Below are positions 7,199 through 13,745 of a stretch of 18,255 nucleotides of DNA, in pieces. The number at the start of each line of letters is the position of its first letter. The first letter of the stretch is position 1. This DNA comes from Ruminococcaceae bacterium UBA6857 (GTDB lineage Bacteria; Bacillota; Clostridia; Oscillospirales; Acutalibacteraceae). Below the pieces are notes generated by a model that saw nothing but the letters and a program-made list of their open reading frames with translations, did no database searches and was not told where the DNA came from. The stretch spans positions 1 to 18,255 of the forward strand of contig DKDD01000024.1 of the NCBI GenBank assembly GCA_002451715.1, read 5' to 3'. Position numbers and translations under genes: made by a program.

Positions 7199-7227
7199 AT
7201 TATATAACCGCGCGAAAGGTTTGTCAA
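7199..7227 (-). promoter_or_regulatory. Perfect sigma-A promoter of the interrupted BIG2 gene
   Basis: Minus-strand TTGACA (7227-7222), 17-bp spacer and TATAAT (7204-7199), all consensus. The predicted start near 7192 leaves a leader of about 95 nt before the ATG at 7096. Confidence 0.88.
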
Positions 7228-7234
7228 TGAACAA

Positions 7235-7276
7235 AAGGCAAAATAAAAAGCCAAAAAATGCCTTTTACTTTGCCTT
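7235..7276 (-). terminator. Terminator of the Zn-ribbon BIG2 gene
   Basis: Minus-strand AAGGCAAA pairs with TTTGCCTT, with an inner AAAAGGC/GCTTTTT helix, and the stem runs into TTTTGTTC. It separates the stop at 7313 from the promoter of the next gene. Its tail touches the -35 hexamer of that promoter. Confidence 0.75.
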
Positions 7277-7312
7277 AAAAAAGTTCATATAAAATTATAA
7301 GATTCGTTTTTA

Positions 7313-8044
7313 TCACGGGCGGCAGCGTTTGCAAGGTTCATAACCTCTTGCTCTTGCGCTGCTTCTTGAAATCGCATATTTTGATTTGCGAAGACTTGAA
7401 CATGTTCCGCGGTGATATTTTTCGCCCGTTTCGGTGATGTAAACCGTGTCGGAGGAATAATTGTAACCGCCGTTATTATTGTATCCGCCCGAAGAGGAAG
7501 ACGCCGCCGTAACGGTTACTTTGCAGACACAGCGTTTTTTGCCGACCGTTGCAAAAATGTATGCACTTCCTGCGCTGTATGTTTTGACAACGCCGCTTTG
7601 GCTGACTCTTGCAACGCTTGTGTCGCTTGAACGCCAACGGACTTTTCGGCTTGTTCCGGTGAGTTTAAGAGTAAACGAAGCGCCGGCTTTGACAGACTTT
7701 TTTGTTGCGGAAAGTTTCGGCGAATCAACGGTAACTTTGCAGTTGTAATTTTTTTGGCCGACTGTTGCGGTAACGGTTGCGCTTCCTCTTTTAATACCTT
7801 TAACAACGCCGGATTTTGAAACCGTTGCAACATTTTTGTTCGATGTTTTCCATTTTACCGAGCCTGTCGCGCCGGAGATTTTGAGCGAATAGGTTTGACC
7901 GACGGCAACGGTGATGTTTTTTCTTGAAAGTTTTACCGTTGCGGCCGAAGCTTCAAACATCGGAAGAAAAGCACTCAGCGAAAACATCACGGCAAAAACA
8001 AGCGACAACAGTTTTTTTGAAAAACTTTGGGTCTTTGTTTCCAT
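7313..8044 (-). CDS. Secreted protein, two BIG2 domains and C-terminal Cys-rich motif
   Basis: Exported protein of 243 residues: signal peptide about 1-34, BIG2 Ig-like domains about 36-107 and 108-179, a Ser/Gly/Asn/Tyr-rich linker (181-198), and a C-terminal motif at 200-243. That motif reads VYITETGEKYHRGTCSSL then PCKRCRP, giving H211, C215, C238 and C241 as likely metal ligands. Similar tails occur on secreted nucleases and other surface proteins of Firmicutes, where they resemble a small Ada-like zinc ribbon (from memory). Start at 8044 is set by GAGAGG 7 bp upstream; longer in-frame starts lack this site. The first 180 residues are closely similar to the downstream gene, so the pair is a tandem duplication with different C-terminal modules. 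The role is probably adhesion or surface scaffolding; the ligand is unknown. Confidence 0.85.
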   Translation of the reverse strand: METKTQSFSKKLLSLVFAVMFSLSAFLPMFEASAATVKLSRKNITVAVGQTYSLKISGATGSVKWKTSNKNVATVSKSGVVKGIKRGSATVTATVGQKNYNCKVTVDSPKLSATKKSVKAGASFTLKLTGTSRKVRWRSSDTSVARVSQSGVVKTYSAGSAYIFATVGKKRCVCKVTVTAASSSSGGYNNNGGYNYSSDTVYITETGEKYHRGTCSSLRKSKYAISRSSARARGYEPCKRCRP

Positions 8045-8074
8045 AATAATTCCTCTCTTTTTATGTTTTTTACA

Positions 8075-8103
8075 ATTATAATTCTTTTGTCTCAAGAAGT
8101 CAA
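8075..8103 (-). promoter_or_regulatory. Sigma-A promoter of the Zn-ribbon BIG2 gene
   Basis: Minus-strand TTGACT (8103-8098), 17-bp spacer and TATAAT (8080-8075), giving a start near 8068 and a short leader before the ATG at 8044. This promoter and the candidate RNA promoter on the other strand point away from each other. Confidence 0.82.
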
Positions 8104-8197
8104 GAAAAGAAAACAATGACAGGGAAAAACGCATAACAAACGAGAAATATTCAGAAAAAACACCGAAAAAAATTTTTTTGTTTTTTTCACTGCTTTA

Positions 8198-8225
8198 GTT
8201 ACATTTAAAGTATCCCACCTATACT
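8198..8225 (+). promoter_or_regulatory. Candidate promoter of a small RNA
   Basis: GTTACA (8198-8203), 16-bp spacer and TATACT (8220-8225). The -10 matches consensus at 5 of 6 positions and the -35 at 4 of 6. Weaker than the other promoters here, but followed by a compact transcribable unit that ends in a terminator. Confidence 0.5.
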
Positions 8226-8231
8226 GTGATT

Positions 8232-8362
8232 GTGCGATGGGGATCGCAGTGTGTTTTTTCCGATTTTTCACCTGCCCCCTCCTCCCCACCGCACTCCCCT
8301 CTCCTTTCAAATAGATGAAACCCGACGCACCGTTTCGGCAGCGTCGGGTTTCATTGTTTTTG
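8232..8362 (+). ncRNA. Candidate C-rich small regulatory RNA
   Basis: No protein gene fits the interval 8045-8551; this is what it holds. From the candidate promoter an RNA of about 130 nt would start with a perfect hairpin, TGCGAT-GGGG-ATCGCA (8233-8248). A U-rich stretch follows, then an unpaired C/U-rich centre (about 8268-8306) with two UCCCC motifs and CCUCCU, and last a 14-bp terminator. A 5' protective hairpin, an unpaired C-rich seed and a terminator are the layout of Gram-positive regulatory RNAs that bind ribosome binding sites, such as staphylococcal RsaE-type RNAs. The class and targets are inference. The GGGG loop could also pair with the C runs in the same molecule. I do not recognise a known Rfam family. 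Confidence 0.5.
8315..8361 (+). terminator. Rho-independent terminator of the candidate small RNA
   Basis: ATGAAACCCGACGC (8315-8328) pairs perfectly over 14 bp with GCGTCGGGTTTCAT (8341-8354), then TGTTTTT. It follows no protein gene on the plus strand, which is the main reason to suspect an RNA gene upstream. A second 9-bp hairpin, CGGCAAAAA-GCT-TTTTTGCCG (8363-8383), comes immediately after. Confidence 0.85.
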
Positions 8363-8415
8363 CGGCAAAAAGCTTTTTTGCCGACATTATTCGTCTTTAT
8401 GTTTGTTTTAGGTTT

Positions 8416-8431
8416 ATATACTATAGTATAT
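8416..8431. promoter_or_regulatory. 16-bp palindrome upstream of the response regulator
   Basis: ATATACTATAGTATAT is a perfect 16-bp palindrome about 50 bp upstream of the -35 element of the two-component operon. It could be an operator for a dimeric regulator. OmpR-type regulators more often use direct repeats, so autoregulation is uncertain. A chance AT-rich palindrome is possible. Confidence 0.4.
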
Positions 8432-8479
8432 TCACAAAAACAAAGTCTGGATTTTTAAACTCAATATCTTATTTTTTTC

Positions 8480-8508
8480 TTGCCATAGCAGGGAATAATC
8501 GTTATAAT
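8480..8508 (+). promoter_or_regulatory. Sigma-A promoter of the two-component/VTC operon
   Basis: TTGCCA (8480-8485), 17-bp spacer and TATAAT (8503-8508). Start expected near 8515, 37 bp before the response regulator ATG. No other convincing promoter or terminator lies between the five following genes. Confidence 0.85.
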
Positions 8509-8551
8509 ATAATATTGAAAAGATTTCTAAATTTTTCAGGAGGGCAAATCT

Positions 8552-9229
8552 ATGAGACTTCTTCTTGCAGAGGACGAAAAAGACCTTTCAAAGGCTCTTT
8601 GCGCAATCCTTAAACATAACAATTACTCCGTCGACCCCGTTTATAACGGCGAAGATGCCTATGATTACGGCATGAGCGAAAATTACGACGGCATTATTCT
8701 TGACCTTATGATGCCGAAAATGAACGGAATCGAAGTACTTAAAAAACTTCGCGAAAACGGAATTTCAACCCCGGTTCTCATTCTTACCGCAAAAGCGCAG
8801 ACCGAAGATAAAATTCTCGGTCTTGATTCCGGCGCGGACGATTACCTCACAAAGCCGTTTGCAACGGGCGAACTTCTTGCAAGAATCCGCGCAATGACAA
8901 GAAGAAAAACCGAATTTTCGCCGAATCTTCTTTCGCTCGGCAACCTTTCGCTCAACCGCGAAACATATGAACTTTCAACCGAAAACGGTTCAATAAGACT
9001 CGGCAACAAAGAATTTCAGATGATTGAAATGCTCATGAGCAACGCCGGAAGGCTCATTTCAACCGAACAGTTCATGGAACGTATCTGGGGCTATGAAACC
9101 GAGGCGGAAATCAACGTTGTTTGGGTATATATCTCATATCTTCGCAAAAAGCTTTCTACTCTCGGCGCAAATATTGAAATCAAAGCCACGCGCGGCGTCG
9201 GTTACACCTTGGAGGAAGTCAAATGCTGA
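8552..9229 (+). CDS. OmpR/PhoB-family response regulator
   Basis: DNA-binding response regulator of 225 residues, the standard length. The receiver domain (about 1-115) has acidic E7/D8, phosphoacceptor D51 in ILDLMMPKMNG, T79 in LTAK and K101 in TKPF. The winged-helix domain (about 128-223) contains NKEFQMIEMLMSNAGRLIS, the recognition-helix region VVWVYISYLRKKL and the closing TRGVGYTL hairpin. AGGAGGG is 8 bp upstream of the ATG. Its last 7 bp overlap the kinase gene, so the two are translationally coupled. Position at the head of the VTC-DUF4956-Cthe_2159 operon suggests it controls those genes; a cognate binding site was not identified. Confidence 0.96.
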   Translation: MRLLLAEDEKDLSKALCAILKHNNYSVDPVYNGEDAYDYGMSENYDGIILDLMMPKMNGIEVLKKLRENGISTPVLILTAKAQTEDKILGLDSGADDYLTKPFATGELLARIRAMTRRKTEFSPNLLSLGNLSLNRETYELSTENGSIRLGNKEFQMIEMLMSNAGRLISTEQFMERIWGYETEAEINVVWVYISYLRKKLSTLGANIEIKATRGVGYTLEEVKC

Positions 9230-10467
9230 AGCGTTTGCAACGAAGATTCGTTGCCATTGCGTTCGTCGCTTTGGTAACAATCGTTTTTGTTCAGCTTTTT
9301 GCCGTCAATGCAATCAATATCTATCAGCGTGACACCGACCTCAAAAATACACTCACACTCATTGCGGAAAACGACGGGCATTTTCCAACCTCAACGGTCA
9401 GTATCGAAGATTACTATTCTTCGTTTTGGAATCCGTTCGGTTCGGTTGACCTCAACGTTGAAACGCCTTATTCAACGCGTTACTTTGTTGTTAAACTTCA
9501 AGGCAACGTTGTGACCAGTATTTCAACCGAAAACATTGCCGCCGTCACCGACCGCGACGCGTTTGAATTTGCTTCGCAGATTTATCCGAATGCTCCGGGC
9601 TTCGGCGTTGTCGATTCCTACCGCTATTATTACGTCAAAGACGATTCAACGCAAAAGTCAATGATTATTTTTGTTGACTTTCAGCGTGAACTCGAATCGT
9701 GCTTTACTCTTGTTTCAATTTCGTTTTTCACGGGACTTGTCTGCGTTTTGCTTTTGACTTTTCCGGTTTATAAAATTTCCAACAGGGCGCTCAGACCCGT
9801 TAAAAACAGCATTGAAAAGCAAAAGCAATTCATCACAGACGCAGGACATGAGCTTAAAACACCGCTTGCGATTATTTCTGCCGACGCCGATGTTCTTGAA
9901 ATATGCGAGGGCGAAAGCGAATGGATAACAAGTATAAAGGACCAAACGCAGCGCCTTTCGGTACTTGTCAAGAACCTTGTTGAACTTTCAAAGCTTGATG
10001 AATCGGCGGAAGAAATTCAGCACGAAACGTTTGACCTCAGCGAAGCCGTTCTTGACACGGCAGCGAATTTTGAAACAATCGCAAAAGCGCACGGTCTTGA
10101 CTTTTCCGTGTCCGCACCGGAACACATTATGTATAAGGGAAGCGAAGCCGAACTTCGCCAGCTTGTTTCGCTGCTTTGCGACAATGCCGTAAAATACGCA
10201 AGCGAAAATGGAAAAGTTTCTGTTTCGCTTTATAAAACATCAAAAAATATCTGTCTTGACGTCTATAACGATTGCGACCACGTTGACAAAGACCAGCTTC
10301 CGCGGCTTTTCGACCGCTTTTACCGCGCAGACAATTCGCGCTCAAGAGAAACCGGCGGTTACGGAATCGGTCTTTCAATCGCAAAGGCAATTGTTGAACG
10401 CCACAAGGGGAAAATTTCGGCCGAAACGTCGGATTCAAAATCGCTCGTGTTTAAAGTTGTTTTATAA
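9223..10467 (+). CDS. Membrane sensor histidine kinase
   Basis: Partner kinase of the preceding regulator, 414 residues. TM1 at about 9-30 and TM2 at about 161-184 enclose an extracytoplasmic sensor of about 130 residues (rich in Tyr/Phe/Asp, fold not recognised). There is no room for a HAMP domain: TM2 is followed almost directly by the HisKA helix with the phosphoacceptor H209 in FITDAGHELKTPL. The ATPase domain shows the N box (LCDNAVKYA, N321), F box (LFDRFYRAD, 363-370) and G2 box (GGYGIGLSIAKAI, 378-390). The G1 region reads VYNDCDHVDKDQLP, where DNG-type glycines are replaced, a minor departure. It starts inside the regulator gene (ATG at 9223 overlapping the TGA). Confidence 0.95.
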   Translation: MLKRLQRRFVAIAFVALVTIVFVQLFAVNAINIYQRDTDLKNTLTLIAENDGHFPTSTVSIEDYYSSFWNPFGSVDLNVETPYSTRYFVVKLQGNVVTSISTENIAAVTDRDAFEFASQIYPNAPGFGVVDSYRYYYVKDDSTQKSMIIFVDFQRELESCFTLVSISFFTGLVCVLLLTFPVYKISNRALRPVKNSIEKQKQFITDAGHELKTPLAIISADADVLEICEGESEWITSIKDQTQRLSVLVKNLVELSKLDESAEEIQHETFDLSEAVLDTAANFETIAKAHGLDFSVSAPEHIMYKGSEAELRQLVSLLCDNAVKYASENGKVSVSLYKTSKNICLDVYNDCDHVDKDQLPRLFDRFYRADNSRSRETGGYGIGLSIAKAIVERHKGKISAETSDSKSLVFKVVL

Positions 10468-10480
10468 TGAAACCTATAAG

Positions 10481-10510
10481 TTTTCTTTGAGCCGATTCGT
10501 TCAAAGAAAA
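10481..10510 (+). promoter_or_regulatory. Intercistronic hairpin before the VTC gene
   Basis: TTTTCTTTGA (10481-10490) pairs perfectly with TCAAAGAAAA (10501-10510) around a 10-nt loop. It sits in the 61-bp gap between kinase stop and VTC start, with purines rather than a T-run after it. It is therefore unlikely to be a terminator; it may protect mRNA or tune translation of the downstream genes. Confidence 0.5.
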
Positions 10511-10528
10511 AGAAAAGGGGTGATTTTT

Positions 10529-11245
10529 TTGCCGGTTTTCCAGTCGGTATTCGAACGTTACGAAAAAAAATACGTTATCACAAACACTCAGCAAGAAAGG
10601 CTTTTTGCCCTCATCGGCGAATATATTATACCTGATGAACACGGCGAAAGCACGGTTTGCAACCTTTATTTTGACACACCGGACTACCGCCTTATCAGAA
10701 ATTCGATAGAGCAGCCGGTTTTTAAAGAAAAACTGCGTCTTCGCTCTTATGGAATCCCCAACGAAAACAGCAACGTTTTTGTCGAACTCAAAAAGAAATA
10801 CAAAGGTGTTGTCTATAAACGCAGAATCAACATGACATATTCCGAGGCGGTTGATTTTCTTTGCAGAAGAAAATTTATCAATTCCGGCAGTCAGGTCTAC
10901 GGCGAAATTGCCTATTTCATGGGTCTTTACCGCGGAATCCGCCCGACAATTTCAATTTTTTGCGACAGAACGGCGTTCTTTTCAAAAGAAGACCGCGAAC
11001 TGCGCATAACTTTTGATAAAAATATCCGTTTCAGAACAAAGATGCTGGATCTTTCGCTCGGTGACGACGGAGTAAAAATTATTGACGACAACCTTCTTGT
11101 TATGGAGGTTAAAAGTCTCGGTTCGATTCCGCTTTGGCTTTCAAAAGCGCTTGACGAACTTGAAATCTATCCGCGCTCGTTTTCAAAATACGGAAAAGCA
11201 TACGAAATGATGTTTGCACCGCAGTTTGAAAAAGTGAGCGTATAA
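10529..11245 (+). CDS. VTC-domain (polyphosphate polymerase-like) protein
   Basis: Cytoplasmic tunnel-fold enzyme of the VTC/TTM group, 238 residues. In yeast the Vtc4 member makes polyphosphate from ATP; the activity of bacterial homologues such as this one is inferred. The signatures are present: FERYEKKYVI (8-17), YFDTPDYRLIR (47-57), KEKLRLRSY (66-74), VFVELKKKYKGVVYKRR (83-99), CDRTAF (145-150), RITFDKNIRFR (159-169) and LLVMEVKSLGSIP (189-201) with SFSKYGKAYEMM (218-229). They supply the alternating basic and acidic residues that line the tunnel. I chose the TTG at 10529 because GGGGTGAT lies just before it and homologues begin a few residues before the RYEKKY motif; a GTG at 10520 is the alternative, and the frame's further upstream extension overlaps the kinase gene. 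Adjacent to a DUF4956 gene, its habitual neighbour. Confidence 0.92.
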   Translation: MPVFQSVFERYEKKYVITNTQQERLFALIGEYIIPDEHGESTVCNLYFDTPDYRLIRNSIEQPVFKEKLRLRSYGIPNENSNVFVELKKKYKGVVYKRRINMTYSEAVDFLCRRKFINSGSQVYGEIAYFMGLYRGIRPTISIFCDRTAFFSKEDRELRITFDKNIRFRTKMLDLSLGDDGVKIIDDNLLVMEVKSLGSIPLWLSKALDELEIYPRSFSKYGKAYEMMFAPQFEKVSV

Positions 11246-11254
11246 AAAAATATC

Positions 11255-11268
11255 GCGGCATTTGCCGC
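11255..11268 (+). promoter_or_regulatory. Small GC hairpin between VTC and DUF4956 genes
   Basis: GCGGC-ATTT-GCCGC in the 56-bp intergenic gap, with no T-run. Probably an mRNA hairpin, perhaps setting relative expression of the flanking genes. Confidence 0.35.
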
Positions 11269-11301
11269 ACACGGAGAGTATAAAAACGGAGGAATTATAA
11301 A

Positions 11302-11982
11302 ATGCCGGCAATTTTTCAGTCAGTCTTGTCTTCTTCGATAACACCGTTTTCGTTTTTCATTTGTCTTCTTGCTTCGGTGCTTATCGGACTTGCGGTTGCG
11401 CTTGTCTATATCAAAACGGAAAAGCGATATACTTCGGGCTTTGTTGTTACGCTTGCGCTTTTGCCGGCCGTTGTTCAAATAATTATTATGATGGTCAACG
11501 GAAATCTCGGTGCGGGCGTTGCCGTTGCAGGCGCATTCAGCCTTGTCCGTTTCAGAAGTATTCCCGGAACGGCAAAGGAAATCGGCGCAATTTTCATTGC
11601 GCTTGCCGCCGGACTTGCAACCGGAATGGGATATGTTGCTTTTGCGGCGATTTTCACTTTGATAATGCTTTTGCTTTTGGCGCTTTATTCCGCAGTACGG
11701 CTCGGCGCAAGGGCAAACGCAAAGAAAAAGGAACTTTTGATTGTTATTCCGGAAAGCATAAACTATACCGAAGTTTTCAGCGACCTTTTTGAAAAATACA
11801 CCGATTATCATGAACTCATAAGCGTTAAAACAACAAATATGGGCAGTCTTTTCAAGCTTCGTTATGAAATTCGGCTCAAAAACGAGGGGGAAGAAAAGGA
11901 GTTTATTGATTCGCTCAGACGCAGAAACGGCAACCTTGAAATCATGTGCTGCCGCCTTGCGGAAAACGGAGAAAATCTTTAA
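11302..11982 (+). CDS. DUF4956 membrane protein
   Basis: Integral membrane protein of 226 residues. Four to five membrane helices fall at about 16-37, 46-66, 68-82, 94-109 and 111-131, followed by a soluble domain (about 140-226). The highly conserved AFSLVRFRSIPGTAKEIG stretch (78-95) marks the DUF4956 family, whose members commonly sit beside VTC-domain genes. The function is unknown. From context it may be the membrane partner of the VTC enzyme, for example a channel or docking protein for its product. GGAGG precedes the ATG at 11302 by about 9 bp. The stop is 17 bp before the lipoprotein start. Confidence 0.92.
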   Translation: MPAIFQSVLSSSITPFSFFICLLASVLIGLAVALVYIKTEKRYTSGFVVTLALLPAVVQIIIMMVNGNLGAGVAVAGAFSLVRFRSIPGTAKEIGAIFIALAAGLATGMGYVAFAAIFTLIMLLLLALYSAVRLGARANAKKKELLIVIPESINYTEVFSDLFEKYTDYHELISVKTTNMGSLFKLRYEIRLKNEGEEKEFIDSLRRRNGNLEIMCCRLAENGENL

Positions 11983-11999
11983 GAGGAGTTCTTTTCACT

Positions 12000-13667
12000 A
12001 TGCATACCGTCAGAAAACTCAATGCTGTTTTTTCGGCTTTGGTGCTTGCGGCGCTGCCTCTTCTTTTTGTCGCATGCAAAAAACCGTGCGAAGACACAAC
12101 GGTTCTTCTTTCAACCGTTGCGCCGATAAACAGCAACACCGCCGTGACTGTTCCGACCTCACACGCAGACACGTCAAATAAAAACATTGACACTTACATC
12201 ATTCTCAACAATGAAAACACAACCATCAACGGTTCGGGCGCTTCGTTTTCCGGTTCCGTTTTAACAATTTCAAAAAGCGGATCGTACCTTCTCAAAGGCA
12301 AGCTTTCCGACGGAAAAATAATTGTTGATTCAAAAGACTCAAAAGGCAAGGTCTGCCTTTATCTAAACGGGGTCACGGTGCGTTCCTCGTCCGATTCTCC
12401 GCTTAGTATTATTTCGGCAGGCCGTGCGGCAAAAATCATTCTTACCGAAAAATCTTCAAACGAGCTTTCCGATTTTTCAGAAAAAGCCGGAAGATCCGGT
12501 ACCGAAGATAAAAGCGGTTACACATCCGCCGTCATTTTCAGCAAAAGCAACCTTGTTTTTGAGGGCGAGGGTACGCTTAAAATCGGCGCGAAATATAAAA
12601 AAGGCATTTATTCCGAACGCGAGCTTACGGTTCTTGCAGGAAATCTCAATATTGAAAGTGCAGACGATGCACTCGGCGCAAAAAACGGCATTGTTTTTCG
12701 CAACGGAACACTGAATGCGGTAAGCGGCGCAAGCGGAATCAGAACAAACAAAGCCGACGCCGGAAAAGGTTCGATTGCAATAAACGGCGGTTCGATTAAA
12801 ATTCAAAGCGAACTCGAATGCATCAAAAGTGTTTCGAATCTGACCGTTACCTCCGGCAATTTTGACCTTACAAGCGGCGGCGGAAGCACGGGAAAAACCA
12901 AGGACAACGACCGCGAACAAAGTTTTCCGCATGTTCAAAGTTCGATAAGCGGTTCATCCGGCGAACAAACAATTGATGCGAAAGATTCAAAAGCGATAAG
13001 AGCGGAAAAGTCGCTCACCGTTTCCGGCGGCGATTTTGCGGTTAACAGCCTTAACGATGCGTTTTACAGTACCGGAGGAATTAATATATCCGATGGAAAC
13101 TTCAACATAAAAACCGATTCAAGTGCGCTTTACAGCAACAAATCCATTTCAATTCTCGGTGGCAATTTCAAAGTCGATTACTGTTCCGACGGAATTGAGG
13201 GGGAAAGCATTTCAATCGGCGGCGGAAATATTTACATAACGGCGGAAGACAACAGTTTCGGCGAAAGCGGAGACGTTATTCAAAGCGGCGGAACGGTTAT
13301 TGCTTTCGGCTCCGAAAGCGGTATGAACGGAAAAAGTACATATACCGTAACGGGCGGAACGGTTTTTTCTGCGGGCGATCTTCCGTCAAGGAAAGCAACC
13401 GTTCAAAGAAATGCCGAGCTTTCCGCAACGGCAACTTTTCCGGAAAGCACTCTTCTTGCCATAACGAATGTCGACGGAAAAACGCTGTTTTGTCTTTCGC
13501 TTGCCAAAAGTTGCAAAAGTGTTTGGTTTTCAAGTCCGGAGCTTACGAGCGGCGAAAAGTACAAAATTTACAGCGGCGGAATCAACACCGGCGTTTCGCA
13601 AAACGGAATTTACTACGGCACACAGTACACACCCGGCTGGCTTGTTGACACGGTTGAAGCATTATAA
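12000..13667 (+). CDS. Cthe_2159-type carbohydrate-binding lipoprotein
   Basis: Exported beta-helix protein of 555 residues. A signal sequence ends in a lipobox-like LLFVAC, so C26 is probably lipidated and the protein anchored to the outer face of the membrane. The body carries many short strands of the form GGSIKI / GGDFAV / GGNFKV / GGNIYI with recurring D-A/S-D-G-I-type turns (for example SADDALGAK, CSDGIEGES), as in the Clostridium thermocellum Cthe_2159 family, reported to bind acidic polysaccharides such as polygalacturonate. The start at 12000 follows GAGGAG by about 10 bp; an upstream in-frame extension to 11946 overlaps DUF4956 and lacks the signal at its N-terminus. It is the last gene of the operon. 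The close link with VTC and DUF4956 suggests the three act together at the envelope. Confidence 0.9.
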   Translation: MHTVRKLNAVFSALVLAALPLLFVACKKPCEDTTVLLSTVAPINSNTAVTVPTSHADTSNKNIDTYIILNNENTTINGSGASFSGSVLTISKSGSYLLKGKLSDGKIIVDSKDSKGKVCLYLNGVTVRSSSDSPLSIISAGRAAKIILTEKSSNELSDFSEKAGRSGTEDKSGYTSAVIFSKSNLVFEGEGTLKIGAKYKKGIYSERELTVLAGNLNIESADDALGAKNGIVFRNGTLNAVSGASGIRTNKADAGKGSIAINGGSIKIQSELECIKSVSNLTVTSGNFDLTSGGGSTGKTKDNDREQSFPHVQSSISGSSGEQTIDAKDSKAIRAEKSLTVSGGDFAVNSLNDAFYSTGGINISDGNFNIKTDSSALYSNKSISILGGNFKVDYCSDGIEGESISIGGGNIYITAEDNSFGESGDVIQSGGTVIAFGSESGMNGKSTYTVTGGTVFSAGDLPSRKATVQRNAELSATATFPESTLLAITNVDGKTLFCLSLAKSCKSVWFSSPELTSGEKYKIYSGGINTGVSQNGIYYGTQYTPGWLVDTVEAL

Positions 13668-13681
13668 AAACAAATATGATT

Positions 13682-13722
13682 ACACGGAACTGCTTTGCAA
13701 ACGACGGTTCCGTGTTTTGTTT
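13682..13722 (+). terminator. Terminator of the two-component/VTC operon
   Basis: ACACGGAAC (13682-13690) pairs perfectly with GTTCCGTGT (13707-13715), followed by TTTGTTT. It is the first terminator-like hairpin after the response regulator promoter, which supports a single five-gene transcript. Confidence 0.88.
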
Positions 13723-13745
13723 AATTAAGAATTTTTGTTACAGGC

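Noticed and set aside
8045..8134. Longer N-terminus for the Zn-ribbon BIG2 gene
   Set aside because: The extension runs across the promoter and lacks a ribosome binding site; the signal peptide is correctly placed from 8044.
8221..8256. The GGGG-loop hairpin plus T-run as a stand-alone terminator
   Set aside because: No gene on the plus strand precedes it, and it starts where the candidate RNA would begin; a 5' hairpin explains it better, though attenuation remains conceivable.
8160..8362. 6S RNA
   Set aside because: The ends do not pair into a long rod with a central bubble, and the middle is C-rich and single-stranded.
8416..8431. Palindrome as a pair of divergent -10 boxes
   Set aside because: No acceptable -35 hexamer occurs at 16-18 bp on either side.
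10208..10528. Upstream extension of the VTC reading frame, beginning inside the kinase gene
   Set aside because: It overlaps the well-supported kinase C-terminus in another frame and has no homology-like content; the VTC motif starts right after the TTG at 10529.
11946..11999. Earlier start for the Cthe_2159-type gene
   Set aside because: It would overlap the DUF4956 gene and bury the signal sequence; GAGGAG precedes the ATG at 12000.
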